NCBI GenBank assembly: GCA_002811645.1
Contig: PDIP01000108.1
Span: 1 to 29,838, forward strand
DNA length: 29,838 nucleotides
Direction of reading: 5' to 3'
Source: Corallochytrium limacisporum
Lineage: Eukaryota; Opisthokonta
Part shown: in pieces, positions 8,919 through 19,200 of the stretch
Layout: each line of letters opens with the position of its first letter
How positions within the stretch are numbered: the first letter of the stretch is position 1
Translations under genes and position numbers: made by a program
The notes under the pieces: generated by a model
Seen by the model: only the letters and a program-made list of their open reading frames with translations
Database searches by the model: none
Told to the model about the DNA's origin: nothing

Positions 8919-9712
8919 TTACAGCCGCCCGCTTTCGCTTCTTTCTTTGTTTGGAGACACGACCATGCGTTTGGTTTCACCACTTTTTGTGATAATTTTA
9001 GGCAGGTCGACGGGGAGAATTTTTCTTCTCATCCGCATGCTCCGGTCCTTTCACTGCGCCATTTCTTTTCTTTTCTCTGCAGGAGATCTCTCCTCGAGAG
9101 GCAAATACATTGGGAAGATTAGTTACGTAAATAAGGAGTCACACTACCAAGCGAGCTCCCAAGCCCGCCCCTGGAAAGGAGAGCCACACCCGGCCCTCCC
9201 GTCCCAGCCCTTCCGCAGATGAACCATACTGAACTGAGAACAAAATCTTTACTTGTTTTTGCTTATTTTTTTTTTGAACACCGGCATGGTGAAGCCACTG
9301 CTCTCTAAATCACACACTTTCACTGGCCAAAAAACGTTTCTGCTCACAATGGGGGAGGCCTATGCGCACAAACATTATTTGAAGTGCCAGTCATGCGCAC
9401 TGAGCATGCGCATTCTCCTGATTGTATAAGTCTCCCAGAAGTATATCGTGCTCCTATCAAAACAGACGGTGATCCAACTGCGAGCGACGCCGGGCTGAAA
9501 AGATTAGGTCCCGCAGCCAGACGAGTCAAGGAAGGGCTCGGTTTGGGATTGCTGGAGATTACAAGGGTTCCCTCTGCGACCTCCCCCGCCCCTCGAAAGG
9601 GTCCCCAGAAGAGAAGAGGATCAAATCCGCGAAGCAAAAGCGAAAAAAAAATGAAGAGATGCAGGAAGAAATTTTTTTTGGTTCAACGGTTGTTTCACTA
9701 TGAACTACTATT

Positions 9713-9730
9713 CCTCTCGCGACCGAGAGG
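9713..9730. repeat. Hairpin CCTCTCG/CGAGAGG
   Basis: A perfect 7-bp stem (9713-9719 with 9724-9730) closes a 4-nt loop. No run of T follows that would suggest an RNA polymerase III or bacterial-type terminator. Confidence 0.55.
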
Positions 9731-10272
9731 AGCACATGGTTCGTCTTTCGGAACATGGCCTTGAGAGATGGGGAGGGAAGAAGAAGGTTCTTTCAAGACC
9801 CCCCTCCCTATCCAAGTTTGTCGGCATTCGTTTAGTTCCTTACATATGGTACTTTTTATAATTCCCGACGATCCCGATGCAAAAGAGCTAGCGATGGAGA
9901 GTGGGAGACTTAACTGACGACAAACGGGGCTTTCCTCTAGGTGCCGCAGCTCTATGGTTCCTACTAGCAGTCTTGCTGTTGTCCGGCCGCGGGCCCCTAC
10001 CAACCCCCTTCAGCGAGATTTCTGCAACCAATTTCGCACTCAAACGCCAGCCTCAGTTGCGCGACTGGCGACGGGTTGAGTATGGTTTTCACTGCTACTC
10101 TGATCACACCGCCGTTGTCGTGCCCAGAATCATGAAAATGGCCGCTTTTATTTCTTCATTGGAGTTTTTGCCCCAAGTCAATTAAAGCTCTCGTGATCGA
10201 ACTGTCAATTGGGAGGAAGTATAGATGGTTGTTTCCTTTCATACGTTCTGGAATAGTAAGGCGACCGTTAGT

Positions 10273-10375
10273 GGCGGGTGTGGGTGGAGGAAGTTCTACG
10301 ACGGTGCAAATCGGGCAAAGGATGCAAGGTGAACCCCCTATGTCAATGCCGGTCCACCGGCCACCAACACCAACC
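10273..10375. repeat. Imperfect inverted repeat around a GCCGG/CCGGC hairpin
   Basis: A G-rich arm at 10273-10287 and a C-rich arm at 10361-10375 are complementary at 12 of 15 positions, and GCCGG-tcca-CCGGC at 10348-10361 forms a small hairpin against the right arm. Weak on its own, it fits the general hairpin density of this island. Confidence 0.3.
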
Positions 10376-12964
10376 TAATGAATAGCAAAGCCTAGCAAAT
10401 CATGATCTCCATGCCAGCGTCGTCTCTTTTTCAATGTTAATTGCTACGCATTTCTGAGCCGACCGTTAGGATGCTGGTGTGTACACGGTATGTCAAGTAG
10501 GCGACAAGCTTTAACTACTAAATTACGGAGATTGATGACGATACTATGTGCCAGGACATTCCTCCTGCCGATCATGGGTGCCTTACTCGCCAGTGAAGGA
10601 TGTTCTCTACTCCTCCTCTATCACGGCCATATTGAAGATACATACATCATCGAGACAGCCTCTGAACTGACAGGAAATGGTCTCTTCGTAGTAAGGGATC
10701 GTCTACGGGTGGTGTGAGTACCTGGTGAAGTTTGTGAAGGTCCCACTCTCGCAGCCCACTCTCATATAACACCTACTGAGAAAGGCAATAGAACAATATG
10801 ACCTTTTCCCATCTATTACTACGGGGGTCACACATCGCCGATTCGCCCCTATCCAGTCATATGCGACGTTCTTGTCTTTCCAACCGGATTCTTCCCGACT
10901 GGGCTTCCATACGTCTTCTACTAGAAATTTGACCATTTTTTCTAAGCCAAATTCATCCGAAGGCAGTGCTCCTTCGTCTGGGAACCGATTTGGACGATTG
11001 TGGGAACCGGAGAACGTCTGCGGGGCCTGGGCCCACCGCGGGGAGAGGGTGGGTAGGGGACGAAGGCAACGCGCTACGAAACGGCCAGTACAATATTAAG
11101 TGTGCTTGGTTAGCCAGGAGAGCCAAGGACCGCTCCGCGGGTCAACCTTGCCTCGCTTTCCGTGTTTCAGCAACTGCAACCCACTACTTCGGTGTGCGGG
11201 CGGGATATCCCCGTTCGCCTTCCTCGGCAAAGGCCTTCGGTTCCCCTCACATTATGGTATCGTCCTGACAAAAACCCTCACCTGATAAGCTGGAAGTCTA
11301 TAGTTTAGTCCAGTACCCCACCGCAGGTAGATTGGCCGGACACAAGTGAGAGACTCCATCCCGCGGTCGAGTCTACTGTCTCGAAATTTGTGAGAGAAGA
11401 AGAGGTTTCTTCTTGGTTGTTGGAGAAGATTTGAGCGTGTGAGCGTCAATACGGGACTAATATACATGGGCTGACCGATACACAAGGATTCTTCGGCTCA
11501 TGCCATTTTCGCTCGCTCCTTCTTTCAATTTCATTCCCGGGCTGTCTGCGGGGCACTTTTTGACCGTGGGGTATTCATATTTCGCTGTTCACTGAGGACA
11601 CTTTCCATTTTATTCAGTGACACGATTCTGAAATCATCATCTCGCCAGGCCTGTCCCCCTTCCATTGCTGTGTCGCACATTCAAAGGTGAAAACCCAAGG
11701 AAACCAAGGCCAGTGGCTTAGTGCGTGTCCATCGAAACACATCATTGATGATCAACAGAATGAAACCTTCGACTGTCTCTCGGTTGGGGTGGGGGAATGC
11801 TGCAGTAGTTGAGGCTGATTCAAGTCGTTCGTGTATAGATTCCCGCTTTGTACTTCTCATTGCCGCGTAAGCAGGGTCTTGCGGGATCGTTTGCACAGGA
11901 ATTCGTGTTGACAGCTTAATGCTGAATTGTGTGTGCATGATAGTTTGTGCATGTCAGCCCAAGAGATCCAGCTGACTCGGTTCACAAGAGGAAGTCTACG
12001 AGTTGTCAGGTGAACATGAGGACTGTGTCAATAAAGGCAGTGGAAGATGAGCCTGGACGATGACCACTTCGGGACCATCCAAGAACTTTTCCGTTACCTC
12101 TTAGATGCCAGTGCATGTGTTTACCAACTTTGGCAATCTTAATCCTCAGGAGTGTAGTGGCATTTGACCAAGCACCTGTCTACTTCATTCCCATGGTGTT
12201 TGATTAAGTGACTGTCTGACTACCCAAAATTGTAAAAGGTCGGGCCACAAGGGTACGGTCAGCTACACGCCGGGACTGTGTGCATGGCCATAAACGGGGA
12301 TTTTCAATGTCGAGGTGTTTGTGGAGGGGGGGGGATGCATGGGCTCTCTCCTCGGGTGAATCAGAAGACCTTCATCTTCGATCGAAACAAGAATGAAACT
12401 GTTCTGTTTCTGGTCATCAGGGAGGCTCGTCAACCCATACTTTCAATGCCGACGTTTACGCCATCACCACTACCACCTGAGGACACAGTGTTGGCAGCCG
12501 TCGTAGTCTTTCCGCACATTGATTATCCCCCTCGTTCACGTCATAGTACCATTCCTCACTGATGATGAATCACGCACCAGAGGATTGCCATGGCTCCACT
12601 ATCTTGCCAGGTAGGCCAGTTTATAGGACTTAGTGCCGCATTAAGTGCATCTCTGAGGGGTTCTGTCCTTCGCGTAGCCGAGTCAGCGCAATTATCCTTT
12701 CCGAACAGGGACAACAAGCCCGGAGAGCCGTTGAACTTTGCTGCCCTTCTCTTGCGTGGAATTGGTGCACCGGCCTTCAAGTCTGCGATCCCGTCAGTGT
12801 TTGGTAGGTTCGTCAAATATTTTCCATTTTTGGCAAACACTCGACTTGGACCTTGGTTGTTGCGGCGCATTGATTATGGAAAGACGTGCTGCCGCCCATT
12901 CGAGAAGTAGACTTGCCGCAGTGCAAGAACGTGTATTTGGTATACCTGGTATTCGGGTATATAG

Positions 12965-12984
12965 ATATATATATATATATATAT
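12965..12984. repeat. (AT)10 microsatellite
   Basis: Ten AT dinucleotides follow GGGTATATAG and are followed by CCGGAAT; with ATTCGGG on the left the tract can fold into a long AT hairpin. Confidence 0.9.
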
Positions 12985-13383
12985 CCGGAATGTCCTTAAT
13001 TTTCAAGCTGCTCAGCAACCGCTGCCATTCAGATCGAAGAAAGGGAGGGAGGGCCGTAAACCGAAGAGAAAGAGGTTCGACAGCAGTGCTAGACCCAAAA
13101 ATAAAGTTGCTGAAATACTGCTGGTACTGACGCTATAGAGAAAGAAAATTTCCAGGGCCCCGAATAGAGAGGTCTGAAACCGCCCAGAATTCAAATGTGA
13201 TGCAGGTGACGACAAGAGCAGCGACTCAGTGCGGACGCAAGGCGGGAGCGACAACGAATCAGTTCGAAAGCGTGGCCTTCAACCCGGTGTATCAATACAT
13301 GGAGAGCTCTCAAAGGAGTGGAGAACCTGTTCGTTGTTGATACGACGAGCTTAATCTGAATAGACATCAAACCTGCTTTACAG

Positions 13384-13429
13384 GTATAAAATTCTGTAAG
13401 GATTCAACTTAAATTTCTTATCGTTACAG
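13384..13429 (+). promoter_or_regulatory. TATA box or 46-nt 5'-leader intron
   Basis: The segment begins CAG|GTATAAAA and ends TTCTTATCGTTACAG. Read as a promoter, TATAAAA at 13385-13391 would place transcription start about 50-60 nt before the ATG at 13475. Read as an intron, it has a GT start, an AACTTAA branch-like site and a pyrimidine-rich TTACAG acceptor, 46 nt long, inside the 5' leader. The two readings exclude each other and sequence alone does not decide. Confidence 0.4.
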
Positions 13430-13474
13430 TGCTAGAGAAGTTGGGATTTAGATTCAAGGGCTCAGTTCTTCAAG

Positions 13475-13954
13475 ATGAGTAGCCTCATCACAGGTGCCCA
13501 TGTGACCTACAAGCTGCTCCGCAGTATACCGAACATGCCACCACATAAGCAGAGAATATTGAAGGCGACAATAGCAGTTCTATTGATCTACATTGGATAC
13601 AATTACATCCAGGAGCAGTTCCTCAAACCTTCAGCTAAGCCAGCTGCGGATCCTCCACCGGTCAGGGACGAGGACGCATTACAACTAAAAGATCTTGACG
13701 TGTCCATTTTATCAGACCTGGATAGTCCTGCTTCAGATGCAGACTTCAAAACAACGTATTATTCAGCAGTACTCAAACATGCAAAGCGGAATGCCACGCA
13801 TTGTACGCCTGCGACCAGTTCTGTGAGGCCGGCTCCTCGATCAAAAGCAGCGTCAGCGCTTCGCCCTCGCACAGCATTTGGTGACATTCAGAATAGCCAA
13901 CCTTCCCAAATCTATCTCCCAGACGTACCTGCTAATTTGAGTTTTCGGGTGTGA
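13475..13954 (+). CDS. Small single-pass membrane protein, unknown
   Basis: The ORF encodes 159 residues. The start is well supported: ATG with A at -3 and an in-frame TAG about 40 nt upstream. Residues 1-26 are hydrophilic and basic, residues about 28-46 form one clear transmembrane helix (Ala/Ile/Leu/Tyr-rich), and the rest is Ala/Pro/Ser/Asp-rich, low in hydrophobic clusters and probably disordered, with an acidic Asp/Leu stretch near 62-85. A short N-terminus followed by a helix suggests a signal-anchor protein of the ER or mitochondrial outer membrane; orientation is not determined. No family recognised. It ends 74 bp before the stop of the convergent TBC gene. Confidence 0.65.
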   Translation: MSSLITGAHVTYKLLRSIPNMPPHKQRILKATIAVLLIYIGYNYIQEQFLKPSAKPAADPPPVRDEDALQLKDLDVSILSDLDSPASDADFKTTYYSAVLKHAKRNATHCTPATSSVRPAPRSKAASALRPRTAFGDIQNSQPSQIYLPDVPANLSFRV

Positions 13955-14028
13955 ATTCAAATAACGTAGTATAGGGCATATAAATACTTAACATATATCT
14001 TCTTTAACTGAGGGGTCAATGTCTTCTG

Positions 14029-15510
14029 TCACACTATGCTCTTTCCCCCAAGCCCGAGTGCGTTGACTCGCTTCCTCCGTTCCTTGGCTTGCATAATATT
14101 ATAGAGATCAGTGGTACTCAGCTTCACACTGTTGATGGTCTTGAACAGTTCTTCCGCATCGGTACCTTCCGGCAATCTTGCTAGGTGTGGCAAGGCCTCG
14201 TCAAAGCCGTGCGCTTCACGAATTCTGTCAGCACTGAAGCTCACCAGTCCAACTGCGACACGGAAAAGGAATCCTTCGCCCTCCAGCATGTATATGTCCC
14301 AAATGCGGGAAGATAGGTCAATATTCAAAGACTTGCTGTACAGAGTCATGAACCAGTCAATCACAAACATATCAGCTCGCAGGCCAATCTCACTCATGTG
14401 TCTGGCCAACTCGCTGTTATGGTTGGCAAGGATGATGTCAAAACAGTCAATGTAGTCGTCGAGCTTCTCTCGACTCAACGTGTAAACGTCTCTCAGCACA
14501 GGTCGGTTGAGCATGGTTGCCATGGATCGAAACGCCTCAAATTCATCAAGACTCAACAAGAGCATGCAGGCCAAATAGCTCATTCCTTGCACGTAGCCAA
14601 CCTCGGGCTCGTAGCAACACCAAGCATTAAGGACATTTTCTAGCGACTGATGCAAAGGACCATCAGGTGCAAAGATGCGTAGCCAGCCAAATGTCCTGGG
14701 TGTGTCAATTTCGATCAGTCCGAAATTGCGTAAAGCCTTCTTGTCTTCCGTATGACTAGATAAATCTCCGTCTTCCGCATCAGGTGCACTTAGTGCGTTT
14801 TCTGTGGCCTCCAAAGCAGCCGATATGTCGTTCTGAGGTGAAGGAGACGCGAACTGCAGAGTCTTTGCATCAATAATAACCATGCTGTCTGAATCCCGCC
14901 TCTGTCTGCGTGGCGTGTTACCCTCAGAAGTTCCTTTGATTCTCCGGACTTGGCTTAAAATCCGCTGGTAGTCAGTCGCTTCAATCCCCAGTGGATTTCC
15001 TAAGGATTTCGTCCAAATCGTTCCCCGCGTGCGCGGAGGTAGTCCCTCCCACCACAGACGGTGCACTGCCTTGTTCTTTAGACTCATCTCCCAGTTCGGT
15101 ATGACTCTCTCCTCCCACAGTTTGGCTCTCTCTGCATCTATGTGGATCCAGTCAATATCGTCCGGCTCTCTTTTCGAAGTACCCTGCCTCTTCACGAGCG
15201 CACTGTTGTAGGCCAGGGATACTCGAATATTGTTGAACCAATCAACAACGGCGTCCAGCGGACCTGCGCCAGAATTCCGTTTCACCGGCGTTGGGCTTGC
15301 CTGATCAGCAGTTCCTAAATCAGCATTTCTGGCCTGTGTCTCCGATTGTACTCGATTGTCCTCGACAGAACCAGTATTTGAGACTTTGGGACTATCCGAG
15401 TCATCCCTGAAAATGTCCGTAATGTCTCGTGTCCGAGAAGATTCCATGCTTGCCGACCTAGGATTACTCCCGGAGCGTGGAGTCAACGACCCGTACCCAC
15501 ACCTCGGCAT
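14029..15510 (-). CDS. TBC-domain RabGAP, TBC1D12/TBC1D14-like
   Basis: The 493-residue product carries a TBC domain from roughly residue 145 to 460. The dual-finger catalytic motifs are intact: I266-xx-D269-xx-R272 supplies the arginine finger and G-Y-V-Q308-G the glutamine finger, so it should accelerate GTP hydrolysis on a Rab GTPase. The block after the arginine finger (F/GGPLH.SLENVL.A....P.VGYVQGMS) and the later DWF.TLYSKSL..DL..R.WD segment are closest to the TBC1D12/TBC1D14 branch, linked in animals to endosome and autophagosome traffic through Rab11. The first 80 residues are Ser/Arg/Asp-rich and disordered. The frame reaches a GTG at 15531; ATGs at 15510 and 15447 both have A at -3, and the longer is given. 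Divergent from PEX1. Confidence 0.93.
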   Translation of the reverse strand: MPRCGYGSLTPRSGSNPRSASMESSRTRDITDIFRDDSDSPKVSNTGSVEDNRVQSETQARNADLGTADQASPTPVKRNSGAGPLDAVVDWFNNIRVSLAYNSALVKRQGTSKREPDDIDWIHIDAERAKLWEERVIPNWEMSLKNKAVHRLWWEGLPPRTRGTIWTKSLGNPLGIEATDYQRILSQVRRIKGTSEGNTPRRQRRDSDSMVIIDAKTLQFASPSPQNDISAALEATENALSAPDAEDGDLSSHTEDKKALRNFGLIEIDTPRTFGWLRIFAPDGPLHQSLENVLNAWCCYEPEVGYVQGMSYLACMLLLSLDEFEAFRSMATMLNRPVLRDVYTLSREKLDDYIDCFDIILANHNSELARHMSEIGLRADMFVIDWFMTLYSKSLNIDLSSRIWDIYMLEGEGFLFRVAVGLVSFSADRIREAHGFDEALPHLARLPEGTDAEELFKTINSVKLSTTDLYNIMQAKERRKRVNALGLGGKSIV

Positions 15511-16251
15511 TATATTGCATTGCACGCACACTGGTTTACATTCCGGGTCCTAGCGCATTCGTCCCATGGTCCATAAGTGTCGGATGCTTGCCACTAGTCA
15601 CCGAATCGGTTCACAGTCGCCGGCATTTCCGTTCAAATGCATGTGTAGTGTGTTCCAGGTGGGATTTTCAATTCAAATGGGTGGACGGCTCTTTGTACCC
15701 GTCGACCCCTACTTCCACCCGCTCGACCCACAGAACTATCCCACAGAATCGGTGAGATTCGGGGCTTGTGCCAGAGGAAATCAAAAACCCTTTCGAGTCG
15801 CGGGACCCACCCACTGTCACGGGGTCCTCGAAGGAGTAGTGGTAAAGGAAAAAACCGCGCCACCAACTCGAAACGGGGCCTATTTTTCGTAGAAGTGGAA
15901 CCTAGGAAAATCCGGACCCACCCGTCTGGCGGGCCGCATTGTGTACGATGAACAGGCAGAATCGTCGCTATTTTTAGTTGCCGTCGAGGGGTCCACTGGT
16001 TGTTGCAGCGCCTTCGGGCCAAATTCGACCGCGAGGGCCCCTGAGTTGCAAGGCAACCAGCGGGGTATTTCTGTGTATTAATCATACAATGAAAATGTGG
16101 ATACGAATACCAAAGGTTTATTCTTTGGGCAACCTTATCAAAAGAAATTGCCAATGATAGTCCAAGAATAGTGTAACTCTGTAAACCGTATGAACATGTC
16201 GTGATCGAAGATCTATAGCCTACCTAGAGACAGACACGTATTCTGAACACT
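15511..16251. promoter_or_regulatory. Shared divergent promoter region of RabGAP and PEX1
   Basis: This 741-bp spacer lies head-to-head between two genes and presumably serves both. No TATA element stands out at either end. It contains several inverted repeats, the strongest at 15996-16060, a weaker one near 15797-15840 (CCTTTCGAG / CTCGAAGG) and a CCCG/CGGG stem near 15922-15934. A 173-codon minus-strand frame across 15633-16154 has no family features and is judged non-coding. Confidence 0.5.
15996..16060. repeat. Strong imperfect hairpin in divergent promoter
   Basis: CTGGTTG (15996-16002) pairs perfectly with CAACCAG (16054-16060); further in, TTGCA pairs with TGCAA and GGCC with GGCC next to the loop. 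The whole 65-bp unit folds as an interrupted stem, about 200 bp upstream of the PEX1 start. Confidence 0.6.
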
Positions 16252-19200
16252 ATGCCAGTGCCGGGCGGTAGTAGCGTCGAATCAGTCATTCAGCGCTACG
16301 GTGGCTGGATGGTTGCATTCAATCCCAGCATTAAATCATGCTTTGTAAACCTACCATTACTGGTCGTCGAAACCTGGATTGACAGCGGCGGTGCCCAGAG
16401 CTTCGATGGTGTTATGGCCTTCACAGTGACACGCCAACGGAGTTCTCGGGCAATTCCTTTGAGTTGTGCTGGAGGGATTTCATCCACCAAAGTTCGCAGT
16501 AGTGGAACAAACGATACGGCAACGGGTGGTCAAGGTACCTTGGCTTGGACCCAGAGACCGGGTAGCGAAGGTGCCTTGGACATTGGTGTCATTGAAGTCG
16601 ACCCGGTATATGCAAAGGCACTGGGTCTGGCTGATGGAGACCGAGTCAATCTGAAGTTGCTCAATACGGGAAATGTTCAGAAGGCAGCTAAAGCATTTGT
16701 GGAACCGGCCAGTGCCGATGAATGGGAAATGTTGGAGTTGAATGCGGAACGTGCAGAAATGACCATACTCCAGCAAATTCGTGTGGTTGCTGTTGGCGAC
16801 ACATTTCCGGTATGGTTGGGTAAAAACTCATGTGTAAGACTTAGTGTAGGACGAGTTCAAGGATTGGATGGTACAGACAAGTCATCAGGAGACGGGGATC
16901 TGGAGAAGGGAGCCACTGTACTCCTCGGATTGGAGACCGAGCTTATTGTTGCTCCGAAGGAACGACAAGGAAGTAAGAAGGCCGAGACAAACAAACGTAA
17001 CCAGCACTTGCCTCATAGGATGACAAAGCAGCCGCTTCTTAGGTGCTGTCGATCCCGTTTTCCAATGATACAGTGTGCTATCATACAGTCCTCCGTGGCA
17101 CACCAATGTGGATTTCGCAGTGGTGACATGGTCGTCGTCGAACCCGTACTCGACTATCGTGGGGTTGCCGCGGTGCCTGCAAGTGCAACTATGGTGGGAG
17201 CTGATCCCACTGTTAATGGATCTAGCGGGACTGGTAACGGTGTCAAGCTTGGGGGAGCGAGCACTACGGAGGCCGGTACCAACGGGCCCACAGGTGCAGG
17301 CAATGCAATTGGGGCCGTGCCAGGAGCCATTCAGCCTGTGGATGCCAGTGCGATGATCATAAAGGCTGCTATTCAAGAAGGGAGCAGCGGGGCAAAAGAC
17401 CAGCAACAACTAGTGAAGCTTCAGATGTCACCGGTTCGCGTCACATTGCTTGTCGTCAGCCAACTCGGAACGGAGCAAAGCACGTCTGAACCATCACTGG
17501 AGACATCGTTCCATTCCGAAATCGGTGTCCCCGCCATCAATACTTCCGAATCGTTACCGGAGTTTTTGAATGAGGGCAGTGTTGCATTTAGCGATGATGT
17601 CTTTGCCAAGCTGGGTCTTCGCCTTGGCGTGCGTGTGCGCTTGCGTTTAGATCAGTGCTCCGTACCATTGAAGGCAGTGGCAAACGATCAGGAGAAGTCT
17701 GAAAGGAATGGCAACTCTTGGGGACAAGATCTCCCGGTTGAGCGACTAACGGTGTTCACTGAAGCTCCTAAGCGAGAACACAAGGCTTTGGTTCACGCCT
17801 TGGTGACATCAGTGAACGCAATGGATACACTTAGCGCTTGTGCAGCACGACTCCCCCTGTGTTATGTTGGAGTTCAGGGTATCTTAAATGGCCCAGATGA
17901 ATCCCAAGTAAAATCAGAGGCCAAGAGTGGTCGCCAAGAGGGCATACCGCGCCATGCCATCGTTATGAATTTGGACGGTGATGGCCTAACACCAGTGGTC
18001 CTCTGGGCTGAGGAAGCGGAGGACTTTGTTTCCGAAGAGGCTGCTAAAGCGCGTCATGAGGCATTCAAACAGGCTGTGTCAGAAGCCCAATCGAGGGCAC
18101 ACGGACACTCTTTGGGCACGGTGACCGCATTCTTGCCCCGCAACCTTTCGCAGGTACAAATTGAGGTGCGGTCATCCAAGGATAACAACTTGAAAGATCC
18201 CTTCGGCTTTACTGGTCTACTGAAGCAAATGCGTACCCACAGTCAGGCAATCAAGCGATTTCCAGTGCCAGCGGCAAACGGAGCGGCCAGTGTGCAGGAG
18301 ATTTTAGCGCAGACAGCGCTACACAGGGCCAAACAGATGGATTCACTGCATGTCCTCCTGCAAAGAGACAATAAGGCGCTAGCTCAGCTCCAGAGCTGTC
18401 TAAGGGCAGTATTACTCGCGCAGAATAGGCCCTTCCACGGCGATGATCCCAGCAATGCAACCGGTGGCGTTGGGGGCCTGTTGATCACTGGTGGCCGTGG
18501 TAGTGGAAAGACGACGGCGGCTGAGACACTGTGTGCTGAAGTCAGTGACCGTTTCGGGTACGCTGTGATCTCTCTAAGGGGTGCACAGATTGTAGCAGAG
18601 ACGAAGGCCACAACTCTGCGAAGTATTCTCAAGGCCACCTTCAATCTCATGCAGAGCCTGGAACCTGCTCTGCTGTTCATCGATGACTTGGACCTCCTGG
18701 CACCGTCAGTGGATGGTCCACAGGGCAACCAGGACCCTTCAGCTAAAAAGGCTGTGCAGGCCCTTGAGATGCTGCGCGACGGTCTCACAGCCCTGCGCCA
18801 CGGTGGTGTGCGGGTTGCATTTGTTGCCACGGCCCGCAGCACCCACCGCTTACACACAGCGGTGACCGCACAGTCGCTGCTTTTTGGAGCTGGCATTATG
18901 GAGTTGCAGCCCCCAAACGTACGCACTCGGCAAGAGCTAACTCTGGCCATTGCGGCGGATCTCGGTGTCGCTGTGGGCGGTGACCTGTCTGCAACAGGCA
19001 GCTCTGACGTCGAGGTCCAGAAGCTCTGGACCGAATATGGACGGGAAACAGAAGGTTTTGCAGCAGCTGATCTCCACGTTGCAATTGAACGGTCTCTGCG
19101 AACTTGTATCCAGGCGCATCTGGAGCACGCATCGTTCATCGGGGGCAGCAGTTGTCAGGTCCCCCCGGCACCCCCGTGCTCTATCACCGAGCCTGGATCA

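Larger units (their letters stand above)
8133..13474. other. 5.3-kb gene-poor island rich in hairpins
   Basis: No recognisable protein lies here. The longest frames (119-130 codons near 8433-8850, 9384-9764 and 12738-13130) are about what chance gives at this base composition, they overlap on both strands and are rich in Arg, Ser and Pro. I found no tRNA-like T-arm and no transposon protein. What it does hold is secondary structure: palindromes at 8584-8620 and 8896-8918, hairpins at 8816-8832, 9713-9730 and 10348-10361, and an (AT)10 microsatellite at 12965-12984. The last 90 bases form the leader or promoter of the next gene. Multi-exon genes with small exons cannot be excluded. Confidence 0.5.

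Noticed and set aside
12556-12910. Opposed 104- and 106-codon frames
   Set aside because: Both strands are open over the same bases and neither translation shows a motif, so at most one could be real and there is no basis to choose.
15633-16154. 173-codon minus-strand frame in the RabGAP/PEX1 spacer
   Set aside because: No domain, composition rich in Arg/Pro/Trp, and it is built across several inverted repeats in a promoter region.
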